DNA of 58,462 bases from DASVTU01 sp036387415 (GTDB taxonomy: Bacteria; Acidobacteriota; Blastocatellia; Pyrinomonadales; Pyrinomonadaceae), in assembly GCA_036387415.1 (NCBI GenBank), contig DASVTU010000016.1:1-58462 (forward strand), given 5' to 3'. This document shows positions 7,580 through 16,121 of the stretch, one piece after another (within the stretch, counting starts at the first letter, position 1; each line of letters starts with the position of its first letter). A program made the translations under genes and the position numbers. The notes beneath the pieces are model-generated. The model made no database searches and was not told the origin of the DNA. It worked only from the letters and a program-made list of their open reading frames with translations.

Positions 7580-10021
7580 TCATCCTTCGGCGACGCGAAC
7601 GACGACGATGGTGATGTCGTCTTGCGGCGGCGTCTCGCCGAGGAATGCACCAACGTCTTCAAGTATCGCCTCTTGTGTTTCGGCGGCGCTGCGCCCGTCG
7701 GAGCGTGCGAGCGTGTCGAGCAGGCGTTGTTCGCCGTATTCGTCATTGGCGGCGTTCATCGCTTCGGTGATGCCGTCGGAATAGAGCAGGAGTGCGTCGC
7801 CGCGTTCGACGCGAATGGTCTCCGTTTGGAGAGTCTTGTTGAACGTCTTGCTTTTACTCAGGCCGAGACCGAGACCGGGCGCGCGAAGGAGATGCGACGC
7901 CTGTTGCGACACGCGCCGCCAGATGCCGACATTGTGGCCTGCGCGCGCGTAGGTGAAGGTTTGCGTCGCGGGGTCGAGCACGCCGAGCAGCATCGTGACG
8001 AAGACCTTGCGGCGGCAGACTTCGTAGAGATGTCGGTTGACTTCGCGCAGGATGGCGGCGGGGTCGCTTTCGTTTTCCGCGACTGATGCCAGCAATCCTT
8101 TCGTCAGCGTCATGTAGAGCGCGGCGGGCACGCCTTTGCCGGAAACGTCTGCGACAACGATGCCGACGCGTTCATTCGGCAGGACAAGAAAGTCGTAGAG
8201 GTCACCGCCGACTTCGCGCGCGGGGCGACACGTCGCGGCAATCTCGTAGCCGAAAATTCGTGGCGGCACGGCGGGCAACATGTGCTGCTGCGCGCGTCGC
8301 GCAACGCCAAATTCGGCCAACAGTCGTTCGCGTTCGGCTTTCTGCAAAGCCGCGCTCTGCGTCGTCACGTCTTCCCCAACGAGCGTCTCGTCTTCCGCCT
8401 CACGACGCCGCCAACTCAAGACCAACGCCGCACCCGCCAACACAGCGAGCGCCAACAGAACGCGCCAGCCTGCGCCACGCAACGCAAACGATGGTTGCAC
8501 CAGCAACGTCCATGCGGCATACGCGACGGCGGCGGCCTGCGCCGCGACCATCAAAGTGAGAAAATCGAACCGACGAAAAATCTGGTCGGCAACGAGAATG
8601 GTCAGCGCGGCGACGGCAATCGCCCCGCCCGCAGATGATTGATACATCGTCTCATCGAGCAGCATCGCTGCGCCGATGAGAAGCGTGAGCAAGGGAACCG
8701 CGCGCCGCGTGCGACCGCCGAGGTATGCGCCGAAGAACGGAAACAGAAATCCGTAGACGGCAAGGAGAGTGAGATTCGGCACTTGAAAGAGCGCAGCAAT
8801 CACGGGCGAGCGTGCTATGAACAACGATTGGTCGGGCTGGTTCAATTGGAGATTGGGAAAGAGTCCGCTCGCCGCGATGAGCAGCGGAACGGCTCCCAGA
8901 ATTCCACCGAGAAGAATGCCGTCGGCGATGCTGCTCGTCGTCAATTTCGACAAGAGACGACCCTTGAGCAACGCGATGAATGATGCCGAACTGCGTAGAC
9001 CGGAGCGACGCGCGAGGGCGTGGCCTGCGCTCCAAAGCATCATCATGATGAGCGCAAAGAGGAAGACTGGCACGGCGATGCTCAGCACGACGCCAAGAAA
9101 CGTTAGACGACCGGCGTCAGCTTCGTAATTGTTCGCCAGTTGGGTGTCGAACGCCATCGTGAAGAAGGCACGCACGATGCCGAGAATGAAAAGCGCAATC
9201 AGGAGAATGAGCGACAGACGATGATTGATTTCGCCGCGCACCCATCCGATGAGATAAAAGGTCGCGGTCACAATCAAGGTCAACACCCACAGAAATATTC
9301 CGATGAGGTCGAAGAATCGCGTGAAATTGCGGCGGCTGTTGTATTCGTCGATAAAACGCGGCGAAATCCACGTAATCAACTTCAACTCGCGCACCACTTC
9401 TCCACGAACCAGACTCGTCACCTGAATCTTGAAATCATTCTCGCCGGGAATCGTCCGCTCCCAGACATACTGAACGCCCTTCTTGCCCTGTTCGAGTTCC
9501 GAAACTTGAGAAAACTGCGCGGCCTCGCTCCCGACGAGTCGCGCAAGTGCTGCCGACGCCGCCTCACGTGTCTTTTCAATTGGCACAGGCGACTTTTCAG
9601 CCCCGCTCTCGTCGCGCGTCGCGCCTTCGTCGCGCGTCTTGCTCGCATCGCGCAAGGTGAAGCTGTCGAGTGCTCCGTCGACCCTGAGCGCAATATTCAA
9701 CTGTCGTCGTTCTCCTGCGGGTTCGGCCAGTTTGACCATTGTCAGCACGGGCGTCAGCATCGCCTTTTTGGCCGACTCAGGGTAACGATAAAAGAAATAG
9801 CCCGTCTGCGATTGATAACTTGAGGTGACGGCTGCATTCCAGTTTGCGGCGTCGATGCCGCTGCGCGCGGCCTCTTGACGCGCACGCGTGATGGCTGTGG
9901 AACGGTCGAGGTTGTAATGCCAGATGGCGGAAGGGTTGAAACGCGGCGAGAGAAAAGAGATGGCGGCGTAGCCGACGACGGCGAGAATAATGACCGACAA
10001 GAATTGTCGCCGCTTCGTCAT
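7580..10021 (-). CDS. Multi-pass membrane SpoIIE-type phosphatase
   Basis: An 813-residue protein. One membrane segment at about residues 8-25 is followed by an extracytoplasmic domain to about 250. A large hydrophobic region of roughly ten membrane segments spans about 255-575. A cytoplasmic SpoIIE/RsbU PP2C domain covers about 595-813, with intact motifs GGDLYDF, ADVSGKG, AGHNVG, YSDGITEA and DDITIVVV. It should dephosphorylate a STAS protein in response to a membrane or periplasmic signal. Its ATG overlaps the stop of the upstream paralogue by 4 bases (10018-10021). The two proteins share architecture and probably arose by duplication. The nearby STAS protein at 7065 is an obvious candidate substrate. 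Confidence 0.9.
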   Translation of the reverse strand: MTKRRQFLSVIILAVVGYAAISFLSPRFNPSAIWHYNLDRSTAITRARQEAARSGIDAANWNAAVTSSYQSQTGYFFYRYPESAKKAMLTPVLTMVKLAEPAGERRQLNIALRVDGALDSFTLRDASKTRDEGATRDESGAEKSPVPIEKTREAASAALARLVGSEAAQFSQVSELEQGKKGVQYVWERTIPGENDFKIQVTSLVRGEVVRELKLITWISPRFIDEYNSRRNFTRFFDLIGIFLWVLTLIVTATFYLIGWVRGEINHRLSLILLIALFILGIVRAFFTMAFDTQLANNYEADAGRLTFLGVVLSIAVPVFLFALIMMMLWSAGHALARRSGLRSSASFIALLKGRLLSKLTTSSIADGILLGGILGAVPLLIAASGLFPNLQLNQPDQSLFIARSPVIAALFQVPNLTLLAVYGFLFPFFGAYLGGRTRRAVPLLTLLIGAAMLLDETMYQSSAGGAIAVAALTILVADQIFRRFDFLTLMVAAQAAAVAYAAWTLLVQPSFALRGAGWRVLLALAVLAGAALVLSWRRREAEDETLVGEDVTTQSAALQKAERERLLAEFGVARRAQQHMLPAVPPRIFGYEIAATCRPAREVGGDLYDFLVLPNERVGIVVADVSGKGVPAALYMTLTKGLLASVAENESDPAAILREVNRHLYEVCRRKVFVTMLLGVLDPATQTFTYARAGHNVGIWRRVSQQASHLLRAPGLGLGLSKSKTFNKTLQTETIRVERGDALLLYSDGITEAMNAANDEYGEQRLLDTLARSDGRSAAETQEAILEDVGAFLGETPPQDDITIVVVRVAEG

Positions 10022-12501
10022 CGCGTCGCTCCCGAAGGTTCAAAGCGAATCACGACAGCCGTCAAATCGTCTTCGATTCCGATTTTCTTGATGTGTCGTG
10101 CACGCCGCTCCAAAGCCTTGTCGAGACTCTGCTGAAGCGTGCGGTTCGCCTGTCGAGCCTCGCGCGCAAAGAGGCCATGCGCCCATTCTTCGATGGAGAT
10201 TTTTTTATCCGCCGGAAGACTTCTCACCACTCCGTCGGTGACGAAAGTTATGGCGTCGCCTTCGTCGAGTTGAATCGTGGCTTCACGGACGATGCAGTTG
10301 GCATCGGGCGTCGCCGCCGAGAGAGGGATTTTTAGTTCATGTTCTTCTCGCGTGCGGTTGATGTGGTCTTGCTGTCGCTGCTGTCCGTTGCGGCTGGTGA
10401 TAACTTGCGGGTAGTGACCTGTGCGCGCGTAAGCCAGCGTCTTCTGCGACGTATCGACCACAGCATAAGCGAAGGCTAGTTCTTCATCCTGTTCGAGCAA
10501 CGGAGCCAACTGCGTTTGCAAGCTACAGATGATGTCGGAGGGAGAATAACCCGCGCCGATGCGCGGCATCATAAAGCCTTTGGCGAAGGCGATGGTCAGA
10601 GCCGCGCCGAGTCCGCGCCCGCCGCCCTCTGCGACAAAGATGCCGAGTTTGTTTTCGTCGAAGACGAAGAGGTCGTAGAAGTCGCCACCGACCACGCGCG
10701 CGGGCAGACACGACGCTGCAACGTTTAAGCCTGAGAGCCGTGGTAACTCTTGCGGCATGAGTCGCGTCTGAGCCTCACGCGCGGCGGAGACTTCGGCCTG
10801 CAAGCCGAGCCTGTGGGCGAGGTTGCGCGCATAGAGCGGTCGCACTTCGTCGTCACGATATTCACGGCCTCGATACCAGACGAAGACCGCGAGCGCCAGC
10901 AACGCGAGCGCCACGCCGCCCGCGACGTAGCCTGCACGATTGAGCGATGCGGCGGGTTGCGCCAGAAAGTAGATGATGAAGATGAAGAGGGCGGGAGCGG
11001 CGATGTTGATGATGGCGGTCAGGAGGTCGAAGACGAAGAACGAGACGAGCAGCGAAGCCGTGACGATGATGGCCGTCAGCAGTCCTGCCATGAACGTGAC
11101 GGGCTGCTCTTGAAATACAAGCGCGCTTGAGATGAGCGACATCAAAGCCAGCAGCGCGAGCGACAATTTCTTCGAGCGCAGACGACGATGATGCAGAAAT
11201 GAGAGCGGCAGCAAGAGTCCGATGACCGCCGACACCACCGCGAAGAAGGGCATCAAAAGCGGTATCGCCCAGGTCAGGTGTCCGAAGAGAACGGTGTAGG
11301 AACGGTCGGCCAAGCCCTGTCCCATGTCGGGCCTGAGCGACCACGGAAGCAAGATGAGCACTCTGGCAAACAACGTCCAGCCGCCAATCGCCGCGCCGAT
11401 ACAAATCGCGCGTCCGACGTTTCGAGAAAAGACACGTCCTGTGATGAGCGCGTCGAGCGAAGTCAGTTTTCCGGGGTAAGCCTCGCGCATGTCTCCCTCG
11501 CCGCTCCCGTAAGCCATTCCGAGAAAAGCTCCGAGCAGGAGAAACATGGTGCCAGAGATGAGTAGAATAATGAGCGAGACCGACCACTGTTCGACGCCCT
11601 GCGAACCGTTGAAGATGAGGAAGTCGGTCTGCAAAGACATCATCATAAACGCCACCGCCATCAATCCGCACACCAGCAAGCTCCTCACATGCGAGACTTC
11701 CTTTTGCCGCGTGCGCTGGATGTAACGATGGAGGCCGTAGATTGCCATGAACATCACGTACAAGGCGAAGGGAATCATGGCTAACTTTGACGCGATGTGG
11801 CGATTGATAAAATTATCGCGGGCATACGCCTCGTCGAATTTACTTGTCACTTGCTCTTTCGTGACGACGTTGCCGAGCACGGAGATTTCGGCACGCAAAT
11901 CGAGTTCGGGCAGCGTTGGCATGGACAGACGCCAAGAATAACTGCGCGTCACACGATTGAATTTGCGCTCCTCTTTCAACTCCGGCGCGTCGAGCGGCGC
12001 GGAAGCATCTTGTTGGGTCAGGTTGCGAAAAGCAGTCTCGGCGAGAGCGCGTGTGGCGGTTTCACCAGGGTCTGGAATTTCCAGATTGGACGGCAGCGTG
12101 CGCTCGAAACCGAGCGGACGCCCCTCCTTGCCGAGCGAGACTTGCATCCTCTCTCTGCCATCGGGCGAGATGAACAGCACGCGGATAACGGCTTCAGGCG
12201 CGATGCGTGTGGCACGATTTATTTCCGAACTCTGGTGCAAGCGATAATAGAAGTAGCGGTCGTTGTCGGCATCAACCTGCACGCCGCTACTCCAACCGTT
12301 GACGTTGACGCCACGACTGCCTGCATAATCCGCCGCCGCGCGTATAGCCTCCCTGCGTCCGACCTCGAAACCGATGTGTGTGTTCGGGTCATATTTTCGG
12401 ATGAGCGCCACGCCCGCCAGATAAGCCAGCGGCGACAAGGCCAGCAGCGTCACCATCGCCATCGTTCGCGCGCGGCTTGAGGATAAATGATTAATTCGCA
12501 T
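10018..12501 (-). CDS. Multi-pass membrane SpoIIE-like protein with altered catalytic motifs
   Basis: An 827-residue paralogue of the downstream membrane phosphatase: an N-terminal membrane segment (about 13-32), an extracytoplasmic domain to about 250, many membrane segments to about 570, and a PP2C/SpoIIE-like domain at about 600-825. The motif GGDFYDLF is present, but the usual ADVSGKG is replaced by VAEGGGRG and GHN by GHY. TDG and DDLTAVV remain. Loss of the metal-coordinating Asp suggests weakened or absent phosphatase activity, so it may be a regulatory pseudo-phosphatase. The gene is first in a two-gene unit, overlapping the next by 4 bases. The start at 12501 faces the divergent BNR-repeat gene, with a 136-base intergenic gap. 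Confidence 0.85.
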   Translation of the reverse strand: MRINHLSSSRARTMAMVTLLALSPLAYLAGVALIRKYDPNTHIGFEVGRREAIRAAADYAGSRGVNVNGWSSGVQVDADNDRYFYYRLHQSSEINRATRIAPEAVIRVLFISPDGRERMQVSLGKEGRPLGFERTLPSNLEIPDPGETATRALAETAFRNLTQQDASAPLDAPELKEERKFNRVTRSYSWRLSMPTLPELDLRAEISVLGNVVTKEQVTSKFDEAYARDNFINRHIASKLAMIPFALYVMFMAIYGLHRYIQRTRQKEVSHVRSLLVCGLMAVAFMMMSLQTDFLIFNGSQGVEQWSVSLIILLISGTMFLLLGAFLGMAYGSGEGDMREAYPGKLTSLDALITGRVFSRNVGRAICIGAAIGGWTLFARVLILLPWSLRPDMGQGLADRSYTVLFGHLTWAIPLLMPFFAVVSAVIGLLLPLSFLHHRRLRSKKLSLALLALMSLISSALVFQEQPVTFMAGLLTAIIVTASLLVSFFVFDLLTAIINIAAPALFIFIIYFLAQPAASLNRAGYVAGGVALALLALAVFVWYRGREYRDDEVRPLYARNLAHRLGLQAEVSAAREAQTRLMPQELPRLSGLNVAASCLPARVVGGDFYDLFVFDENKLGIFVAEGGGRGLGAALTIAFAKGFMMPRIGAGYSPSDIICSLQTQLAPLLEQDEELAFAYAVVDTSQKTLAYARTGHYPQVITSRNGQQRQQDHINRTREEHELKIPLSAATPDANCIVREATIQLDEGDAITFVTDGVVRSLPADKKISIEEWAHGLFAREARQANRTLQQSLDKALERRARHIKKIGIEDDLTAVVIRFEPSGATR

Positions 12502-12637
12502 TTGGAGAAAAGAACGAGTGAGCCGTCGCCGAAGTTCGACGCGAGGTTAAAACAAAGGTTTGCCCAACCACATTATCATAAGCTACTTTGAACTGAGAAC
12601 AAGAGAGATTTTTACACCCGGAGAGGTTTCCGTCCAC

Positions 12638-13921
12638 ATGAAAATCCGACAACTCGCGCGCATATTTTCACTCATCATGGCAGCAGCGTTCGTCATGTCC
12701 TGCCAACAAACTTCCACAACCTCTACGCCTCCCGCGACGCCCACGCCAACCACGACGCTCGCCATACGCGAGATTGATTCACCCGCCGGAACCGACAGCC
12801 GCGAGCCGGAACTCTACGCGACGACGGATGGACGCATCATTTTTAGTTGGGTAGAAAAAATCGGAGAGCAACATCACGCGTTGCGTTATACGGTGCGCGA
12901 TGCGAAGGGATGGTCGGAGCCGCGACGCGTTGCCGAAGGCGACGACTGGTTTGTCAACTGGGCTGATTTTCCATCGGTCGTCGCTCAGTCTCCGCAACAG
13001 TTGACCGCGCACTGGCTCGTCAAGAGCGGGTCGAGTACATACGCATACGATGTCAATGTCGCACGTTCCGAAGACGGCGGCGCGACGTGGAGTAAACCCG
13101 TCGTTCCGCACACGGATAAGACGAAGACCGAGCACGGATTCGTTTCGTTGTTGCCACAGGCCGACGGGCGCGTCGGCGCGGTGTGGCTTGATGGCCGCAA
13201 CTTCAAAGATGTCAAAGGCGAAAGCGACGACCACCACGCCCCTTCGCCCGTCAGCATGACGCTTCGCTACGCCAACATCGATGAGGACAGCCAACTATCC
13301 GACGAGGCGTTGCTCGACGAACGCGTCTGCGAATGTTGTCAGACGGCGGCAGCCTTCACATCGGATGGCGCAATCGTCGTGTACCGCGACCGCTCGGAAC
13401 GCGAAGTGCGCGACATCTACTTCGTACGTTTGCAGAATGGCAGTTGGAGCAAGCCGCAGCCAGTCCACGTTGACGATTGGGAGATAAGCGCCTGTCCCGT
13501 CAACGGCCCGACCATTGCCGCCGACGGGCGACGCGTGGCCGTCGCGTGGTACACAGAAGCGGGCGACAAACCACGCGTCCAAATCGCCTTTTCAAACGAT
13601 GCGGGCGCGACCTTCGGCGAGGCCACGCAGGTTGACGACGGAAACGCTGTCGGACGCGCAGACGTGTTGCTCCTGCGCGACGGCTCCGCGCTCGTCTGCT
13701 GGTTGTCCGGCACGGCAGAGGGCGGCGCGGTCAAAGTTCGCCGCATTCATCCTGACGGAAAGCTGGATCCTGTCGCCGTCGTCGCCAAGTCAAGCATCGC
13801 GCGTTCCAGTGGTTTCCCACGCATGGCACGCCTCGACAACGAAATCCTCTTCGCCTGGACACAATTCGACAAACCCACACGCGTCAAAACCGCCATCGCC
13901 ACTCTCGACGACGGCAAGTAA
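12638..13921 (+). CDS. BNR/Asp-box repeat lipoprotein (sialidase-like beta-propeller)
   Basis: A 427-residue lipoprotein. The signal peptide ends in AAFVMSC, followed by a Thr/Pro linker. The rest is a predicted six-bladed propeller with Asp boxes (SEDGGATWS, SNDAGATFG) and repeated WSKP/WFVNW strands. A CECC cysteine cluster near residue 232 is unusual and could bind metal or form disulfides. Asp boxes occur in sialidases but also in many non-catalytic propellers; I do not see a complete sialidase active site (Arg triad), so the enzyme activity is unproven. The start is chosen at 12638 because GGAGAGG precedes it by about 11 bases and the signal peptide begins there. Confidence 0.8.
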   Translation: MKIRQLARIFSLIMAAAFVMSCQQTSTTSTPPATPTPTTTLAIREIDSPAGTDSREPELYATTDGRIIFSWVEKIGEQHHALRYTVRDAKGWSEPRRVAEGDDWFVNWADFPSVVAQSPQQLTAHWLVKSGSSTYAYDVNVARSEDGGATWSKPVVPHTDKTKTEHGFVSLLPQADGRVGAVWLDGRNFKDVKGESDDHHAPSPVSMTLRYANIDEDSQLSDEALLDERVCECCQTAAAFTSDGAIVVYRDRSEREVRDIYFVRLQNGSWSKPQPVHVDDWEISACPVNGPTIAADGRRVAVAWYTEAGDKPRVQIAFSNDAGATFGEATQVDDGNAVGRADVLLLRDGSALVCWLSGTAEGGAVKVRRIHPDGKLDPVAVVAKSSIARSSGFPRMARLDNEILFAWTQFDKPTRVKTAIATLDDGK

Positions 13922-13943
13922 ACTGCTCATGCTTACGGAATTA

Positions 13944-13970
13944 GCCACGGAGACACAGAGGCACAGAGAG
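13944..13970. repeat. Dispersed intergenic motif (CACGGAGACACAGAGG type)
   Basis: A short purine-rich element with overlapping ACACAGAGG/GCACAGAGAG units just after the stop of the BNR lipoprotein gene. Sequences of this form are widely dispersed between genes in several high-GC soil phyla. The following 130 bases contain only purine-rich sequence and a fragment with CAGAGTTTGCAGACTC and GGTTTTCAGACTCT half-repeats. Confidence 0.5.
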
Positions 13971-14101
13971 ATTCAAAAAAAGGGAAACGGAGAAAGGATT
14001 AGAGGGAAAAGCAAGGCGGTGGAGTCCGATAACATTCATTACGTCAGAGTTTGCAGACTCAACAGGGTTTTCAGACTCTACCGCCTCTCAGTCCTTCATT
14101 C

Positions 14102-15793
14102 TTAGACGGGGAGTCCTTCCGTCGTGCGGCTAAAATCTTGGATGCGTCCGTTTTGGAGGTTGGTCAGGCGTAGGCTTCTGCCGTTGTTGTAGAAGGCGTA
14201 GGCGTAGGGCGTGCGCGAGTTGTGTGTGGTGCTGTGGAAAGTAATGTGCGGCGGGTCGTTGGTGATGAAGATCACGTGTCCCTGATTGAGTATGTTTTGG
14301 AAATTCTGTATGTCGCGTGCGACGAAGGTGTTGTCCTGTCTGAAGTAAAGCAGAAACACGGGCGTCGCGGACGGCGAACTCTCACCGACCTTTTTCCAGC
14401 CGTACAGAAACGGCTCGATGTCGCCCGCATATCGCCGGAAGGTTTGTCTGCGTCCCGTCACGACATTCGCATAACTTAGCTCCTGTCCGTCGGGGCTGAG
14501 CGTGTAGGCGAACGTAAGCTCGTTGGTGCCGCCGTCGCGACGTGTGACGAACTGCTGGTCTGTGTATCTCACGATACGCCCCTGGTCAGTGACTGTATCG
14601 GCGGCGGGAGTGATGGCGAAATAGCGGCCATTGGCGTTGAACTGTAGGTGAAAGTGCGGCGCGTCGGTCGAGATTTTGTTCCAGTTGCCGAAGAAGGGCG
14701 CGTGGAAAATTTTGGTCGGTGGCGGCGTCGCTTGCCCGATTCCATCGGCGGCGGTGGTTTTTCCTGCTTCGGCCTGAAAGATGATATGGCGGCTGAAGAG
14801 TCGCGTGGTGGTGTCTCTGTTCCAGATGCGTTCCTCGCGTTGCACTTCGTTGTGTGTGTCGCTCGAAGCCTGAATCAGTTTATCTGCGGTGAATTCCCAC
14901 GCAGGGGTGCTGTCGGGGAGGAAGTTATTCGGGTCGCCGTGAAAAATCACGCCGTCGAGAGCTTTATAATTCGGCAGAGTTTTCCAAGCGTTAACGTCCT
15001 GACCGCCCTTCGGATGCGCGGGATCAAAACTGTGGTCGTTGTAGAAGATGAGCCGACGCCCCTTCGTGTAGTTGTTGATGACACCAGTGATGATGTCCGC
15101 CCACCTGGCGCGAATCGCGGGTGTGCCGCCCGTCGGCTCGTTCATGATTTCAAAAACTACGTTCCAGTAGCCGAGCGTTTCGGTGACAACTTTGGCGATG
15201 AAAGCGTCTTGAATCTTGCCGAGCGTAGTGGTGGGTTGTCCGTTGGAGTCGAGCGCAGGGGTATCGCGGTCGGTGTAGAAGCTCGGCATCGCGCTATTTG
15301 AGCCTGTGACGACATTGTTGATGTTTCTGTCCTCGTTCCAGGGGTTGTAAGGCCAACGCGTGAGAAAGCGCATCCCTGCTCCGTCAAAGAGAGTTAGCTG
15401 AACGACGACGCCGCGTGCCGCCGCAGACGCGAGCATGCGCTTCAAACGAGCGAAATAGTTGTCGTTATATTTGGTCAAATCCCACTTTTCGCGGTCGTCG
15501 AGCCAGAGGAAGGGTGAATATCTTTTCCTCTGGTCTGTGTCGTCGGGTGTGGGGATGGGCGGGGTGTCGTCGTTGATGATGTAGAGGAAATAGTTTGTCA
15601 GGTAATGCCGGAAGAAGTTGTTCTTGCGTGTGGAGAGAACATCGATGATGGGGTCGAAGTTACCGTCGAGTTTGGCGGTGTGGGCGAAGATTCCTGCGAG
15701 GTATGCTTCGCTGTTGTAGAAATGGGCGATTTTCCTTGTTTGATTGGAGTTGGATTTGATTTCAAAGGGGTTTCCAGGGATGGGTATTGCCAT
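14102..15793 (-). CDS. GH5-like TIM-barrel glycoside hydrolase with C-terminal beta domain
   Basis: A 563-residue protein. Residues about 1-345 form a glycoside-hydrolase clan A type barrel: the segment VVFEIMNEPTGG carries the Asn-Glu acid/base pair typical of GH5, and a later strand IIFQAEAGKT supplies a plausible nucleophile Glu. The C-terminal 200 residues are beta-rich repeats (FFGNWNKIS, FLYGWKKVGE). No signal peptide is visible at the N-terminus (MAIPIPGNPFEIKSN), which is unusual for a polysaccharidase. Either export uses another route or the substrate is internal. The substrate is unknown. It lies between a BNR lipoprotein and citrate synthase on its own transcript. Confidence 0.75.
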   Translation of the reverse strand: MAIPIPGNPFEIKSNSNQTRKIAHFYNSEAYLAGIFAHTAKLDGNFDPIIDVLSTRKNNFFRHYLTNYFLYIINDDTPPIPTPDDTDQRKRYSPFLWLDDREKWDLTKYNDNYFARLKRMLASAAARGVVVQLTLFDGAGMRFLTRWPYNPWNEDRNINNVVTGSNSAMPSFYTDRDTPALDSNGQPTTTLGKIQDAFIAKVVTETLGYWNVVFEIMNEPTGGTPAIRARWADIITGVINNYTKGRRLIFYNDHSFDPAHPKGGQDVNAWKTLPNYKALDGVIFHGDPNNFLPDSTPAWEFTADKLIQASSDTHNEVQREERIWNRDTTTRLFSRHIIFQAEAGKTTAADGIGQATPPPTKIFHAPFFGNWNKISTDAPHFHLQFNANGRYFAITPAADTVTDQGRIVRYTDQQFVTRRDGGTNELTFAYTLSPDGQELSYANVVTGRRQTFRRYAGDIEPFLYGWKKVGESSPSATPVFLLYFRQDNTFVARDIQNFQNILNQGHVIFITNDPPHITFHSTTHNSRTPYAYAFYNNGRSLRLTNLQNGRIQDFSRTTEGLPV

Positions 15794-15983
15794 ATTGGCC
15801 TCCTGACGTGTGGGGACAAGGTTTGAGAGTGAACTGCGTGTGAAGGGACGACCCTGTTGGTGGGGCGCTAATATAATTGCCTAACACATCTTTAGCAATG
15901 AAAAACTTCAGGCCGCGTCGCTTTTTTTACAGGAAAACAGAGGTGCAGCATCGCCCCGAAATTGTTATGAGCTAACAGATAGC

Positions 15984-16037
15984 AAAAAGTAGTAGGTCGC
16001 GACCTGATACCGTATCAGGTCGCGACCGACTACTTTT
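15984..16037 (-). terminator. Long hairpin terminator downstream of citrate synthase
   Basis: A near-perfect inverted repeat of about 25 bp with one mismatch and a loop of about 3 bases is centred at 16010. It contains GGTCGCGACC and ends in CTACTTTTT when read on the minus strand. It is 85 bases beyond the stop of the citrate synthase gene and separates it from the GH5-like gene. The other arm ends in TACTTTT on the plus strand, so it could work in both directions. The rest of the 15794-16121 gap shows no gene. Confidence 0.85.
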
Positions 16038-16121
16038 CGAGTAAGAACTTCTCCAGCCTCCGACGTTATCAGACGCATGGAGAGATTATGGGTCGTGTTT
16101 TGACCGTTGAAGGATTAGTTT

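Noticed and set aside
13944..13970. CRISPR-like or transposon repeat
   Set aside because: A single short copy with no matching partner in the window; it resembles a dispersed intergenic motif only.
15984..16037. Transposon terminal inverted repeat
   Set aside because: The two arms are adjacent around a 3-base loop and are followed by a T-run on the minus strand, which fits a terminator after citrate synthase.
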